Positions 1 to 11,322 of a stretch of 64,000 bases of DNA are shown piece by piece. Both the position numbers and the translations under genes were made by a program. Numbering within the stretch: the stretch's first letter is position 1; each line of letters begins with the position of its first letter. The stretch is taken from assembly GCA_963556495.2 (NCBI GenBank), contig OY747709.1:19534900-19598899 (forward strand), given 5' to 3'. The notes under the pieces were generated by a model that saw only the letters and a list, made by a program, of their open reading frames with translations, did not search any database and had not been told where the DNA came from. This DNA is from Valencia hispanica. Taxonomy: Eukaryota > Chordata > Actinopteri > Cyprinodontiformes > Valenciidae.

Positions 1-1194
1 AATTAGCAGATTAAATGCAAAGCCAATAAAGTTTATTGAATCAACATGATTACAAAACCTTTAGTTTAAGCCCTGCCACTAAGCGACCTGCTAGAAATCT
101 TATGGTTAGTTCAGGGGAAAGTGTTAATCAAGATGAATCAGCGGAGTTCATTCATTATGGCTGAATTAGTCGAGTTGAATAGTTGTTGTACAAAGAACTG
201 CTCCCTTAAACTATTTGCCTTATTAACCAATCCTATCGATGACCAAAGCCGCCTTTGAGCATAATAAAAGCTGCTAAATGTTTGATAAATTTGCCTATGT
301 ATCCCTAGAGTTTAACAATAGCCAAATTCCTGATTCAAATCGTGCTCAGTACACTTACAATGAGTGTCTACATGCTGCAGCAGTGATGCATTTAAAAAGA
401 GGAAATGTAAATGGCTTGAAGTTTAAGACATGCTTCCAAAGAATATGGGAAGAGGTGCTGATTTTGTTCTGCTGAATCTGCTTCTTTTCAATCCTAATAC
501 ATGTCTCAAGGCTTTTTCATGTCCACCAATTCAGTAATTATGTAAAATAAAAACCCTCGAGTTTTATCACTTCTTGGTATTCTGCCAACGTGAGAACACT
601 TGTACTGGTCTCAATTATCCTGTCAACAGTATGAAATATATATGGAAATGCTCTACTTTAAAAGGTGTAACGGGTTGCAAATTATTATGCCTTCTATTTG
701 CATTGTGGAAGGAAATCATGGGTGCAGATAATGTAGGTTAAAGAGGGTTATTACTGCCATTTATTGCCTTGCAATATGGCAGAGTGTCTTTTAGATGCTG
801 AGTGACAGATACTTGCCACTTGGCCTCTAGACAGCTGTCAATCCCAAAAGATCTGTGACACAAAGACCTTTTTCTTTTTTTGCTCTTATCTTTTGTTTCC
901 CTTGTGTTTCTAGACGGGTACAAGGGGGTGAAACTAAAATGACAGATGCAATCTAATGCTTGTTTTAGCTTTTCAGCTGTTGTTTAGCTGAATTTAAGAA
1001 TAAATAAGGTTGACAACACAACACTGATTCACTACACGTCTTTAAGTGAATGCCAACTAAGACAGACCACATTAAAGCTTCCAAAAAATTATCTATTTTA
1101 AAGGAACACAGTGTGATTACATCGGGATGTCTCCAGGAGATTTTACCATTCAGAGACTCAAATGTTGTTGTTTTTTGTGTGTGCAAAATCTCTC
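1..1194. other. Upstream flank, no gene recognised
   Basis: AT-rich sequence with only short open frames that lack any family resemblance or codon bias. No repeat family, RNA gene or splice pattern could be assigned. Confidence 0.5.
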
Positions 1195-1932
1195 AAGCTC
1201 AGTCTGACTGGGTGGAGAGTATCTGTGGACATCAGTTTTGAAGTCTTGTCACAGATTCATGTGTGGACTTTCACTGGGAGATTCTAATGACAATGCTTCA
1301 ATCTAAACCATTCTATTTTAGCTCAGGTTTTATGTGCAGGTTTGTAATGCAGCTTGATGGTGAGCTTCTATCCCAGTCTCAAGCCTTTTGCAGCCTTCAA
1401 TAGGTTTTCTTCCAGGATTGCCCTGTTTTTAGCTCCATCCATCTGTCCATCAACTCTGATCAACTTCAATCTCCATACAGAAGAAAAGCATTTCCATAGC
1501 ATGATGATGCCACCCTCATGTTTCTTAGTGGGGATGGTGTGGTCAGTATGTTGTGCAGCGTTAGCTTACAATTTATCACTGAGTGTAACTCGACTATCTT
1601 ACTCGTCTTCATGATCCTGTTTGTTCACTGCTGTTTTTCTTACAAACCTCTGAGCCCTTCACAAAACAGCAGGATGTCTACTTCAGTAGTTAATAGTTTG
1701 CCCTGGATTTTATTCATGGGCATTAGAGTAAAATCCAAATGCATGTCACAGTTTATACAGTTCATAGATTTCTTATGAAATGCATTTATAATTTTCTGTC
1801 CACTTTGCGGTTGTTCCTTTCTTTGTGTTGGTCTATCACATAACACCCCAATAAAACACGTTGAAGTTTGTGGATGTAGCATGAGAAAATGTAAGAAGGT
1901 TCAAGGGGGAGGAATACTTTAGCGAGGTGTAG
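1195..1932 (-). mobile_element. Tc1-like DNA transposon relic
   Basis: Read on the minus strand, 1345-1550 is a decayed Tc1 transposase segment: the 'GGSIMLWGCFSS' block, then the '[16 protein letters not shown]' block, with frameshifts. 1195-1340 is a degraded version of the region coding the '[11 protein letters not shown]' block. 1858-1930 resembles a Tc1 terminal repeat (a run like 'gaaaatgtaagaaggttcaa' followed by GGGGG). The N-terminal half is largely missing. It is a dead copy. Confidence 0.75.
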
Positions 1933-4745
1933 TATGTGATTGATTGGAGTCATTTTATCACCAGCCTTTTTCTCTCAAGCCACTGGAGTGTAATGTAATT
2001 ACAGCATTAAAGTGCAGTATTCTCTTTTGTTATCATGCATTAGCGTTGTCCTCGCATAGGTAATCTGGAGAAAGCACTGTGATGTAATAAGACGTAGCTC
2101 TTGCTCCTGGCTTCAGTATTGATCCAATTTGTGATTCCCATCTGAGCTTTGGCTGCAGGCTGACTCACAGGGTGCCAAACAAACAAACAGACAGACTGGG
2201 TGATGCCGGAACCAGAGCCAACTCTGCACAAAAATCCACTGATCTGAATGTGAACACCGTTTGACTCAAATCCAGACCGAAGCTGTTCCACGCTGAGAGG
2301 GATGCAGAGATGAGTGGCACTTACAGACTCAGATTACAGCTGTGCTTCACAGGCTGATGACCAGTTTGGTCGCCTGATTGGGCCAAGTGTCTTTTTGTTA
2401 CTACTGCACGTGCCAAATTATGAGAGATGAGAAGCAATCGGAGCAACTGGTCTAATTATCTTTAAAAAACAAAATGAGGGGAGCAGGAAAAATTTTTTTT
2501 TACTGCTAGGGGTGAACTAGAAGAGCAATAAAGTGTATTAATACAACATTCTTCAAAAAGCTTTTCAGTGCATGAAATCAGATGCCTAGAATCATTTTAT
2601 TTTTGGTTCAGTTATCACTTTGTTTCTTTCCCCCATTTTTTCTGTCATACCATTTGGCAGATCATAGAAGTGTCCCAGCTTGTTTTTTGTGACTGAAATA
2701 AAAATGCGGATTAAAAATAAAACAATGCACCATATATCAACTACAAAGAAGGCTGTGCATTTCTGCATTTTTATATCTGCATATTTTTATACACATATAA
2801 CTCCTATTTATTTGAAATCTATTTTCATACATGTCTTGGCTGTATGTGACCGCATTATGAAACACATAATTGGTGTAAAGATTTTTCTAACGCATTGCCT
2901 GTTTTCTGTCCAACATGCATTGAGGTCTGTACCTGTAACCATGTGGAAGTAATTTGCTGCCTGTCTGGGGTTTTGGGTGTTTTTCCAGCTCGGTGGGACA
3001 TGATACCTGCTGTGGGTCCCACAGCGGAGTGGAAACGACGTCATGGAAATATCACGTGCTCTCCAAAATCTATCTCACCTGCTTTCTCCTGTAACTATAG
3101 CTCAAACCATCTGTCTGTCCGTCAGTCCATCTGTCTATCCATCAATGGACAAGAGCTACCTCTTGTCCAAATTTTTTTTGTATTATTGTTCCAAACATTC
3201 TGAGCATAACCTAAATCACATAAAGTCACTGTAACTTTCTGAGAAGATTCAAAGCAAAGGTACCAACCTTTGATATTCTGGATTAATGATGAAAACTGGA
3301 GTATAAATCAGAGCTGTGAAGCCTCTGTTCACCCAGAAATGGTAGCTGCATTCAAAAGTACAATGAGAAAAATATCAAGCTGTTCCCGAATCCCCCTGAC
3401 GGGCACACTTAGCTACTTGTGCCAAAGCCCTGTTAGTGCTGGTGTTTTTGTGCTAAGGTTGCAACAAGGAGATGTGAAGCCTCTGAGTGATGCTAATGGA
3501 TTCTGCCCTTGTTTCTGATCATTCTCAGAATCACAAATGCACTTATCGACCTGGATTGATGTTCAGAACGGGGGGATAAAAGATCCTCCCTGTTTCTCGT
3601 AGACCAAATATCTGTAGATGTTGGTTCATTTTCTAAAGATTAATTATTCCTTTAATTCCAATCTAATCCTAAACTTTTAATGAAGTATCTTGTGTCAGGG
3701 GCACTTTGCGGTCCAAATACAGCTAATGATCCCTGTGTATGTTGAATTTACAACTTGGCATGCTTCAGACGTTTTCTGTTCCCTCATGCATGTTTGTGGT
3801 GCTTTGCTGTGGCTGCAGGGTGCTGCTGTATGTTTGTGTAGTGAACCATTGCTGCAGTCGGGAAGTTTTTGCTCTTGAAATGTAAAACAGGCAACGCAGG
3901 GATAACAAGCTCAGATATTTATAACTGAGCTGCATAATTTCAACTCCATAAATGTCATCGTTCTCTCTCCCTTTCCTCTTCGTCTATTATTCCTTTCACC
4001 CCCGGCCCCCTCCCAATCCATCAGCATTCTTTAAAAAAAATTATCCACACTTGTTTCACCTCGATCCTTTTTTTTCCTTCTCATCTCCACATCGTTTACT
4101 CACTTCGTCTGAAGTTATCATTGCCTCACATGGCTTAAATCCATGAACAGCACTCTTCCCAAACAAACACACTCCATGGTTATTCTCTCTCTTTTTATTC
4201 TGTGATTTAGGTCACTGACTAACTAAAAGACTACACACAGCTGGCCTATAAACCTCCCCTCCCCTCTGTATCACACGGAGCATGATGAATCACAGACCTT
4301 TCTCTGAAACTCGCTCACAGTGTCCCAAAGCACTTTTTTTCTATCATCTAGTCCGTCATGTACATCTATCTGTGTTTAACCTCACACCTTAAATATCTAT
4401 TTTTTTTTTTTACCCTTACCTTGATATGCAGTCAAATCTTTTTTTCTGGTTATTACAACTCTTTCATGAGCAAAACTGACTTTTAAAATATTGCACTGGA
4501 AAGGGGAGTTGGACGATTCACACTTGGGAACAAAACATGACATTTTCTTTGCCAGATTCAGCTCTTTTTTTGATCTGCTGCATTTAAAGTGCTATTTAAT
4601 TCTGTTTTGTGGCATAAGAGCTTGATAATATCACCTCCTGTAGAGTAAGTAATATATTCTTCTACTTCCCCAAACTTGAGCGATACTGCAGAGCCATAGC
4701 TGGCCAGTGCATGACGCTGGTCAATTGCATACCTGGACAGTCTTA
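1933..4745. other. Upstream flank, no gene recognised
   Basis: No coding region was recognised. There is a (CTGT/CCAT)-type pyrimidine-rich stretch at 3105-3145 and a C/T-rich tract at 3955-4095. Open frames here are short and without similarity I can name. Confidence 0.45.
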
Positions 4746-5071
4746 CAGGTAAAACTCGAAAAATTCGAATATTGTGAAAAAGTTCATTTAGTTCAGTAAT
4801 TCAATTTAAAGGGTGAAACTAATATACGATATAGACTCATTACATACAAAGTGAAATATTTTAAGCCTTTATTTGTCATACTTTTGAGAATTATGGTTTA
4901 CAGTTTAAGAAAACCCCAAATTCAAAATCTCAGAAAATTAGAATATTGTGAAAAGGTTCAATATTTTAGCCTCAAAGTGTCAGACTCTATTTAGCTAATT
5001 AATGCAAATAAATCTGGAAAGGGTTCCTGAGCCTTTAAATTGTCTTTCAGCTTTGTTCTGTAATCATAATC

Positions 5072-5260
5072 ATGGGGAAGACTGCTGTCCTGACAGTTGT
5101 GCAAAAAACCATCATTGACACCCTCCATAAGGAGGGAAAGCCTCAAAAGGTCATCGCAAAAGAAGTTGGATGTTCCCAAAGTGATGTATCGAAGCACTTT
5201 AATAGAAAGTTATGTGGAAGGGAAATGTGTGGAAGAAAGGTGCACAAGCAGCAGGGGTGA
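5072..5260 (+). pseudogene. Tc1-like transposase, N-terminal helix-turn-helix fragment
   Basis: The frame begins MGKTAVLTVVQKTIIDTLHK and continues with 'KVIAKEVGCSQSDVSKHFNRK', a typical Tc1 N-terminal paired-like HTH that binds the terminal repeats. The frame then drifts: 'CGRKVHKQQG' ends at a stop, and the continuing homology lies in other frames. It lies inside the element at 4746-5939 and cannot make an active enzyme. Confidence 0.75.
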
Positions 5261-5473
5261 CCTTCACAAGGAGAGGATTGTCAGGAAAAGGCCATTCAAA
5301 AGTGTTGGGGACCTTCACAAGGAGTGGACTAAAGGCTGGAGTAAGTGCCTCAAGAGTCACCACACACAGACGGATCCTGGACATGGGCTTCAAATGTCGC
5401 ATTCCTCTTGTCAAGCCGCTCCTGAACCAGTACCAAAACCTGGTTCAGTGACCATGGGAATTACTGTGCTTGG

Positions 5474-5659
5474 TTGGCCATAGATTATCTTTGGGGCGTT
5501 GCCAAGAGAAAGATGAGACCGAACACTGCAGAAGAACCGAAGGCTGCTATTGAAGCATCCTGCTCTTCCATAAGAACTCAGCAGTGCCACAGGCTGATGG
5601 CATCAATGCCACGCCGCACTGAGGCAGTCATTGATGCAAATGGGGCCCAAACCAACTAG
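5474..5659 (+). pseudogene. Tc1-like transposase, C-terminal fragment
   Basis: 'LWGVAKRKMRPNTAEEPKAA' and 'TQQCHRLMASMPRRTEAVID' match the segment after the last catalytic Glu of Tc1-like transposases. The expected 'NPIENLWG' is degraded to 'DYLWG', so the Glu is lost, and the two catalytic Asp regions are deleted upstream. Confidence 0.75.
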
Positions 5660-5939
5660 CGAGTAGATATGCATGATTATACATTTCACTGGTCCCAGAT
5701 TTCTCTATTTAGAATCCTTGTTTTATTGATTTCATTTAATATTCTAAGTTTCCGAGGTTTTGATTTTGGGGTTTTCCTAAGCTGTAAGCCATAATCATCA
5801 AAATCATAACAAGTAAAGGCTTGAAATATTCCGCTTTGCATGTAATGAGTCTGTCTCATATATTAGTTTCATCTTTTAAGTTTAGTTACTGAAATAAATT
5901 GACTTTTGCATGATATTCACATTTTTTGAGTTTCACCTG

Positions 5940-8900
5940 TATACTCAAGTGTTTAAAGCTCTTTTCCTTTGTCCAACACAAAATGAGAACATCTCAGTAA
6001 ACACACCACATGTCTGCTGCTGCAGTTCATAATTTATATAACAGGCAATTAAAAAAAAATCTCTCATTTTTGTGCGTGGATGTGTTAAAAACAAACAAAA
6101 CAATCTGTCTAAAGACAATTTAAATGTAATCAAAGAGGGCACAGAGATAGCTTTTATTCAAAGATTGATCTTGCCTAAAATATTTCGGGGTTTAGAATAA
6201 GATTTTTAACATGCCAGCCAAAGGTGAGTTTTCTGTTCATAAAATGAAGAAAAAAAAGGTCATCTTTGGGTGTTTGATTTGTTTGAGCTGAGACATGTTG
6301 TCTACCAATACCCATGTGATGTGACAGACTTGCATACTTGTAATTCAGGTTGCTTAAAATTACTTTCCTTAATGTTCAATTGTGTTAAATCATACTGATG
6401 TACTTAGAACAATGAATGTGTTTCAGGAATCCAGCTCATCAGATGTTCAGCTGCACTGTCTCTAGCGGAAGAAATCCGTATTACAGCAACAAACTCGAGA
6501 CTTAAAAGAAGTTGGTACTTGAACATTGGAATGAACAGGAAAAATGTTTTTACTTCTTTCTGAAATGAAAAGAACGATATCATTGGAATTTAAAAAAAGA
6601 CAAATAGAACAATTACTCCAATTTTTGTAAATCACTTTTCTTTCCTTATATTGTTGCTGGCTAAATGATTCAGATGAGGAGATTACATATTTGTTTGCTA
6701 TCATGTTGTTTGTGTTCTTTGGATAAACAGAACCCCAATAGGGTCAACAATTTAATGACCAAACTACCCATGCATGCAGGCTCCCCCTCTCTAATTTTTG
6801 TCATCTAATAATGTGGCCACCAGACACGGCACACAATCCAGGCCTACACACTCAGCGATGCATTCAGATGAAGACAACAACACACCCTCAGCGCACACAC
6901 ACCCAGACACAAGCTTAATCACATAATCTCTAGGCAAATAATTAAAGGCATCGTTTTTGGATGGAGCAACAACACGCTGGGCAATTGGGCGCCGGAGGTA
7001 ATAAAGAAGAGACGGAGCAGAGGAACAGGCACAAAGGCAGCCTTAAAAAAGAGGAGAACAGATAAAAAGGGTTAAAGAAGGAATAAAGATACAGGAACAG
7101 AACAGAAACAGGGTGTTCTACAGCTTTTGGCATTTCAGTAAATGCTTTTACGTTAGGAATTTTGGGTTTAAGGTTATATAAATTAGACATTCGATTTGTC
7201 CAAAGGGAGATTCACAAGAGAAAAAAGGGCAAAACTAAACACTAAAATCCTCTGCATTTTCTGAGACACCGGGCAGAGATCTTATAACAGTGTTGCGATT
7301 AGATTTATTTGTTAAAATATTTTACAGGGGGCATTGTAGGGGGATTTGTATGTTTGACATTCTGACTATGGAAACAACTATAAAAAGTTTGACCCTGCAC
7401 GGACAAGCTGGGATGGATGAATGGACAAATTGAAGGGGTGTTTAATTACACATTTAAAAATATGCATGTACTGAGACTTTCAGGCATGCCCTTTAAAATA
7501 TAATCTCAGATGGGTTTAGCAAAACATATCCATTAAACTAACAACACTGTCAAATAAACAGACGCATTCTTATGCCTTTCAGCAAAACCATCAGAGTAAA
7601 CCTTCGCCTCATCCCAGCTGATCCAAATGACATTTTCCCACAAAAACTAACATGGTGCTTAAAAGTCAGTTTTATTAAATAGGCAAAAAATTATACATAA
7701 TATAAATTAATAAAAACTTTAGATGACTCTGAGTCAAAATTATTTCATAGGACGACTGGAACTCAGAACTGCCATAGCCAACCAAAATGTAGCTCACTAG
7801 TTAAAAGATTATTACAAAATCTTAATATACCGGTAACAACTAGTCAGGTCAAGAGCTTGATATGCATTATTTTTTGCTTGGAAAGGGAGTTTTGAAGGTT
7901 TCTTTCCTGTGGGCGTTGTGTGTGTGTGTGTGTGTGGGTGGGGGTTAACCTGTAATCATATCCAAAAATGAGCTGTAAAGAAAAGAGCTAAAGAGGGCAA
8001 ATTTCATTTTAATCTGAACAAGACAGAGGGTGAGCAAAGAGGAGCCAGGAACAGGGACTTTAATGATGAAACGAGAAGCCAGCTGTTAAATGTACAGTTA
8101 TGGTTCACAGGAGAAGGAGCAGGTCTACAGGAGGTTTCCTTTATTTTTTGTCACCTTTTTTTCCCTCACAATTCTTTCATCTTTTCATCAAGAGAGGCGC
8201 GTCCCCTTAGAGAGGCGAGGCTCATTATTCATGCGCGCACAATCATGGCACGGGCTGGGCAGCATCCGCCATATGCCTTCCTTTCTCTGTGTGCGTGTCT
8301 GTTTATGTGTGAATATGAAGAGATGGGGCTTTTTCGAGCAAGTGTCTCTCTCGCCTCTTTGAGTGGTGGACACCCGCATTTAGCCACACATACATACATG
8401 CATAAAACCAGATCCAGCTCAGTCACCCTTGGCCTTTTTGTTAAATATGCATCAGTGCTGCATCACTCCCAGCCAAGACAAATGAGCAGAAGGCAAGTGG
8501 CCACCTGCTGGCCTGCTCAGGAGCTCCCTAGTTTATTTGAGGTGGTTGCTGGGAGGGGGAACCTGGGATACAGACAGCCTGTGGCCTACCCCACCACATG
8601 CATGAACCCCACCCCACCCCCACCCCCCCCTTCATATTCTCCCTGTGGGATGGATCAACAGAGAGGCTGAGGGCAGGAGGCAATTAGAGGGGAGTGTTAT
8701 ACGAGAGGGGAAAGGCAATGAGGACACAAAACGACCTTATCTGCAGAGGTTACCTTTGCTGTCATCGTTTCTCTTTGATATTTCTCCATCCTGTTCTTTG
8801 TGTGCATGTTTGCATGTAGGTGTGTGCGCTTAAGGTTTCTCTTCTTTATTTATTTTTCCAGCTTCCACTAATATAGTCATTCCCCTCGACCTCAGTGATC

Positions 8901-9175
8901 ACCTTATGTTCCTCCTTGTCTTTCTGTCTCACTCTGTTTCACTCAGTCTCAGTGTAACCCCCCCATAAACACCCCCCTTCCCCTCCATCACCACCACACA
9001 ACAAATACACACACACTGTGCACACACAGATCAACGGACTGTTCCCATGGAAACTCACATCGACAGAAAGCACACTGGCCACTGCCTGGAAGCTAGAGGC
9101 AGTGTGGAGACTTCCTGCGAGGAGTCAGCCGGTTATTGATCCATCAGCACTTGGAGGCCAGCTGACTGCCCAAAT
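5940..9175. other. Upstream flank, no gene recognised
   Basis: No coding region or classified transposon was recognised. Contents: a TG run at 7916-7937, a poly-C patch near 8615-8630, and a moderately GC-rich stretch at 8190-8600 whose frames look random. The stretch could hold regulatory sequence, but nothing in it decides that. Confidence 0.4.
7916..7937. repeat. (TG)n microsatellite
   Basis: About ten TG units followed by a G-rich run. Confidence 0.9.
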
Positions 9176-9176
9176 A

Positions 9177-9248
<72 letters not shown>

Positions 9249-9249
9249 C
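9176..9249. repeat. (ACGC)n microsatellite
   Basis: About 18 perfect tandem ACGC units. Alternating purine-pyrimidine, CpG-containing DNA of this kind is length-unstable and can adopt Z-DNA. It reads as RTHA repeats in one frame, which is not a protein gene. Confidence 0.97.
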
Positions 9250-9359
9250 TCTCTGAGTACTAAAAGCAAACAAAAGAACTGATTCAGGAAAGCCAGGGCT
9301 GGTTCTGGTTTTAGCTATTTTGATGGGCGTGAAACTGAATGGTTAAAAAACCCATAAAC

Positions 9360-9575
9360 GATGGCCTGAAGAGTGGTCTGGCTTAATGTTTAGGGTTGTT
9401 GCCCTGCTGGAAATTCAGCCTTAGCCTCAGGACCTCTGCTGACTCTAACAGGGTTTTCTTCATGCCCATCCTCCTATCAACTCTGATTTATTTCCATGTT
9501 CCTACTGAGGAAAAGCCTCCCCACAGCATGATGCTCCCACTACCATGGGGTGGTATTCTGAAAGTTTTACTCCCA
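9360..9575 (-). mobile_element. Tc1-like transposase fragment
   Basis: Minus-strand remnant around the 'GGSIMLWGGFSS' block (plus-strand 'cagcatgatgctcccac' at ~9526-9542), with the preceding transposase segment degraded. No terminal repeats were found. The small open frames here derive from this fragment. Confidence 0.65.
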
Positions 9576-10070
9576 CCAACCCATTTCACTAGCAAGAACC
9601 ACACCACAAAGGTATGAGTGGTTAATTGAAGGAAAGGGTTGAGGGGGTGGATGGACTGTGTGTGAGGATGAATCATCTGGGGAAACTTGCTTAATGAAGG
9701 CTGGAGAGAAGGAAACTTAGCGCGGGGTTGCAGTCTTCAGGAAATGTCTTTTCCTGAGCCCACTTAGGAGCTCCTGGATGGAACCTGTAAGAAAAAATAG
9801 GAAGAGATGAAGAAGGAGAGTAGGTAACCTGGAAAATTATGAGGGTGATGGAATGAAGAGCAGAAACAGTGGAGATCTGGTTGAGGGTAAGGGAGGATGG
9901 GTTTAAAAGAACATGACAACCCATGAAGGATGGTATTGTATTGGTATTGATGGTAACTGGGTATTGGTAAGGTACTGGGTAGTTAATTTTTAGATGTCAT
10001 GGTTTTAATCTGTTTTCTATTTTTTTTATAAAAAATTTTTTTATGAGTGTTGCTTCATTTTAAATGTGTG

Positions 10071-10188
10071 AAAGGCTGTGATGGACTGGCGACCTGTCCT
10101 GGGCGTACCCCGCCCCTCACCCAGTGACCGCTGGAGACAGGACCCCGCCCCCCTTCACAGACAAGCGGGTCTAGAAAATGGATGGAGG
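10071..10188 (+). repeat. Interspersed repeat, 3' tail of a fish SINE/LINE family
   Basis: Contains 'gatggactggcgacctgtcc', 'gtaccccgcccctcaccca' and the terminal 'agaaaatggatgga', the widespread teleost repeat tail ending in GGAT/GATG-type units. The same family is seen in fuller form at 55262-55565 (minus) and as a fragment at 18600-18790. Confidence 0.7.
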
Positions 10189-11254
10189 AACATGTTAAAT
10201 GTTTACTTTATTTTTATAGTCATCTGTAAATATTATGCTTTTGTTCTTTAACTACCTTGGATGACATCTCTAGTTGACAACTGACTCAGAAAGTAGTGTT
10301 ACACTTTAGGAAAACAGAGAAAAATCCAAGCTGCTGCTCACATCCTCACATTTATTTAGGGAAATGCCAGAAAGGAACACACTAAAACAATTAGTCCCTT
10401 GGGGCAAGTAATAATTAAATTCATAGAATTCCATATGACCTTTTGGTTGCTTTGTAATGGTTGTAATACCCCTGCCCCCCCGCCCCACACCCCACACCCC
10501 CTTAAGCAGAACAATTTGAAAAAATGCAGATGAAGTTCCTGTTCTTCCTCACCTGTGACACCGTGCTATTGAAGGATCTTATAGTAGTTTGGTCAGTTTT
10601 ATAAGGGAAAGGTTGCAATTACAAAGTTAGTTTTCCTATATTAAATCAATTAAACAGTCAGATGGAGCTGTTTGCGAGCAGCATTTTTCTGGTTTAATAC
10701 TCAGTTCACATTAGCATGCAGACAGATATTAAAAAGCTGCAGAGCAGACGGCAGCAGGGTGGATCAGTCCTCAGATCCAGCTGTTCCCGACCTATATTAC
10801 CTAGACTAAATTGAGAATACAAATTTTCATGTGAATTATGTCTGTACATTTCTGATTTCTCTGCAAGCTGCCGGCTATTGGACTTTGTTTTCAGATTTCT
10901 GATGTTACCAGGCCAATGTAAAAGAGTTTAGTTAGTAGTCCTAATTTTTTTAGGTTCAGCAAGGCCACACAGCAGGCAGTTATCTCTAGTTCTTAATAAA
11001 GCAAATCTTTCTACTTTTAGGAGAAGCTCTTCCAGGAAGTCATTTCACCTTATTAACAAGCAGATAGGAGAGCTTGGTTCTGTTTTCCTGGATAATTGCA
11101 TCTTGAGGAGTAAAAAATCTCTCTCTCTCTCTCCCCATCTCCCTGGAATCTGTCCATTTAAAGCTAAATAGACCGCAGTAGTGGAAGTTTTACAACTTCC
11201 CCCAGATTGATTCAAACTTTAAGATAGAAAGCTGGAGAATTTTAAGCTAGAGAT

Positions 11255-11322
11255 TTCAGTAAGCTTGTTCAATACTTTAATGTCTTGTGCTATTCTATTT
11301 TGTTACATATAAATTAAGCTGA
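11255..11322 (+). repeat. Copy 1 of a ~65 bp dispersed duplicate
   Basis: Shares 'cagtaagcttgtt' and 'tgtgctattctattttgtt' in the same order and spacing with 15133-15201. It is probably a fragment of an unnamed repeat. Confidence 0.7.

Larger units (their letters stand above)
4746..5939 (+). mobile_element. Tc1-like element with ~210 bp terminal inverted repeats, internally deleted
   Basis: Both ends start with the same motif read inward (CAGGTRAAACTC) and are flanked by TA (4744-4745 and 5940-5941), the Tc1/mariner target duplication. The inverted repeats run about 4746-4970 and 5695-5939 and align almost throughout by eye. Inside are the N-terminal and C-terminal ends of a transposase, but the catalytic middle is gone, so the ~1.2 kb copy is shorter than a ~1.6 kb autonomous relative. 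Related copies lie at 22.5-23.9 kb and 61.95-62.7 kb. Confidence 0.85.

Noticed and set aside
9018..9263. Reading frame rich in ARTH repeats
   Set aside because: It is translation of the (ACGC)n microsatellite.
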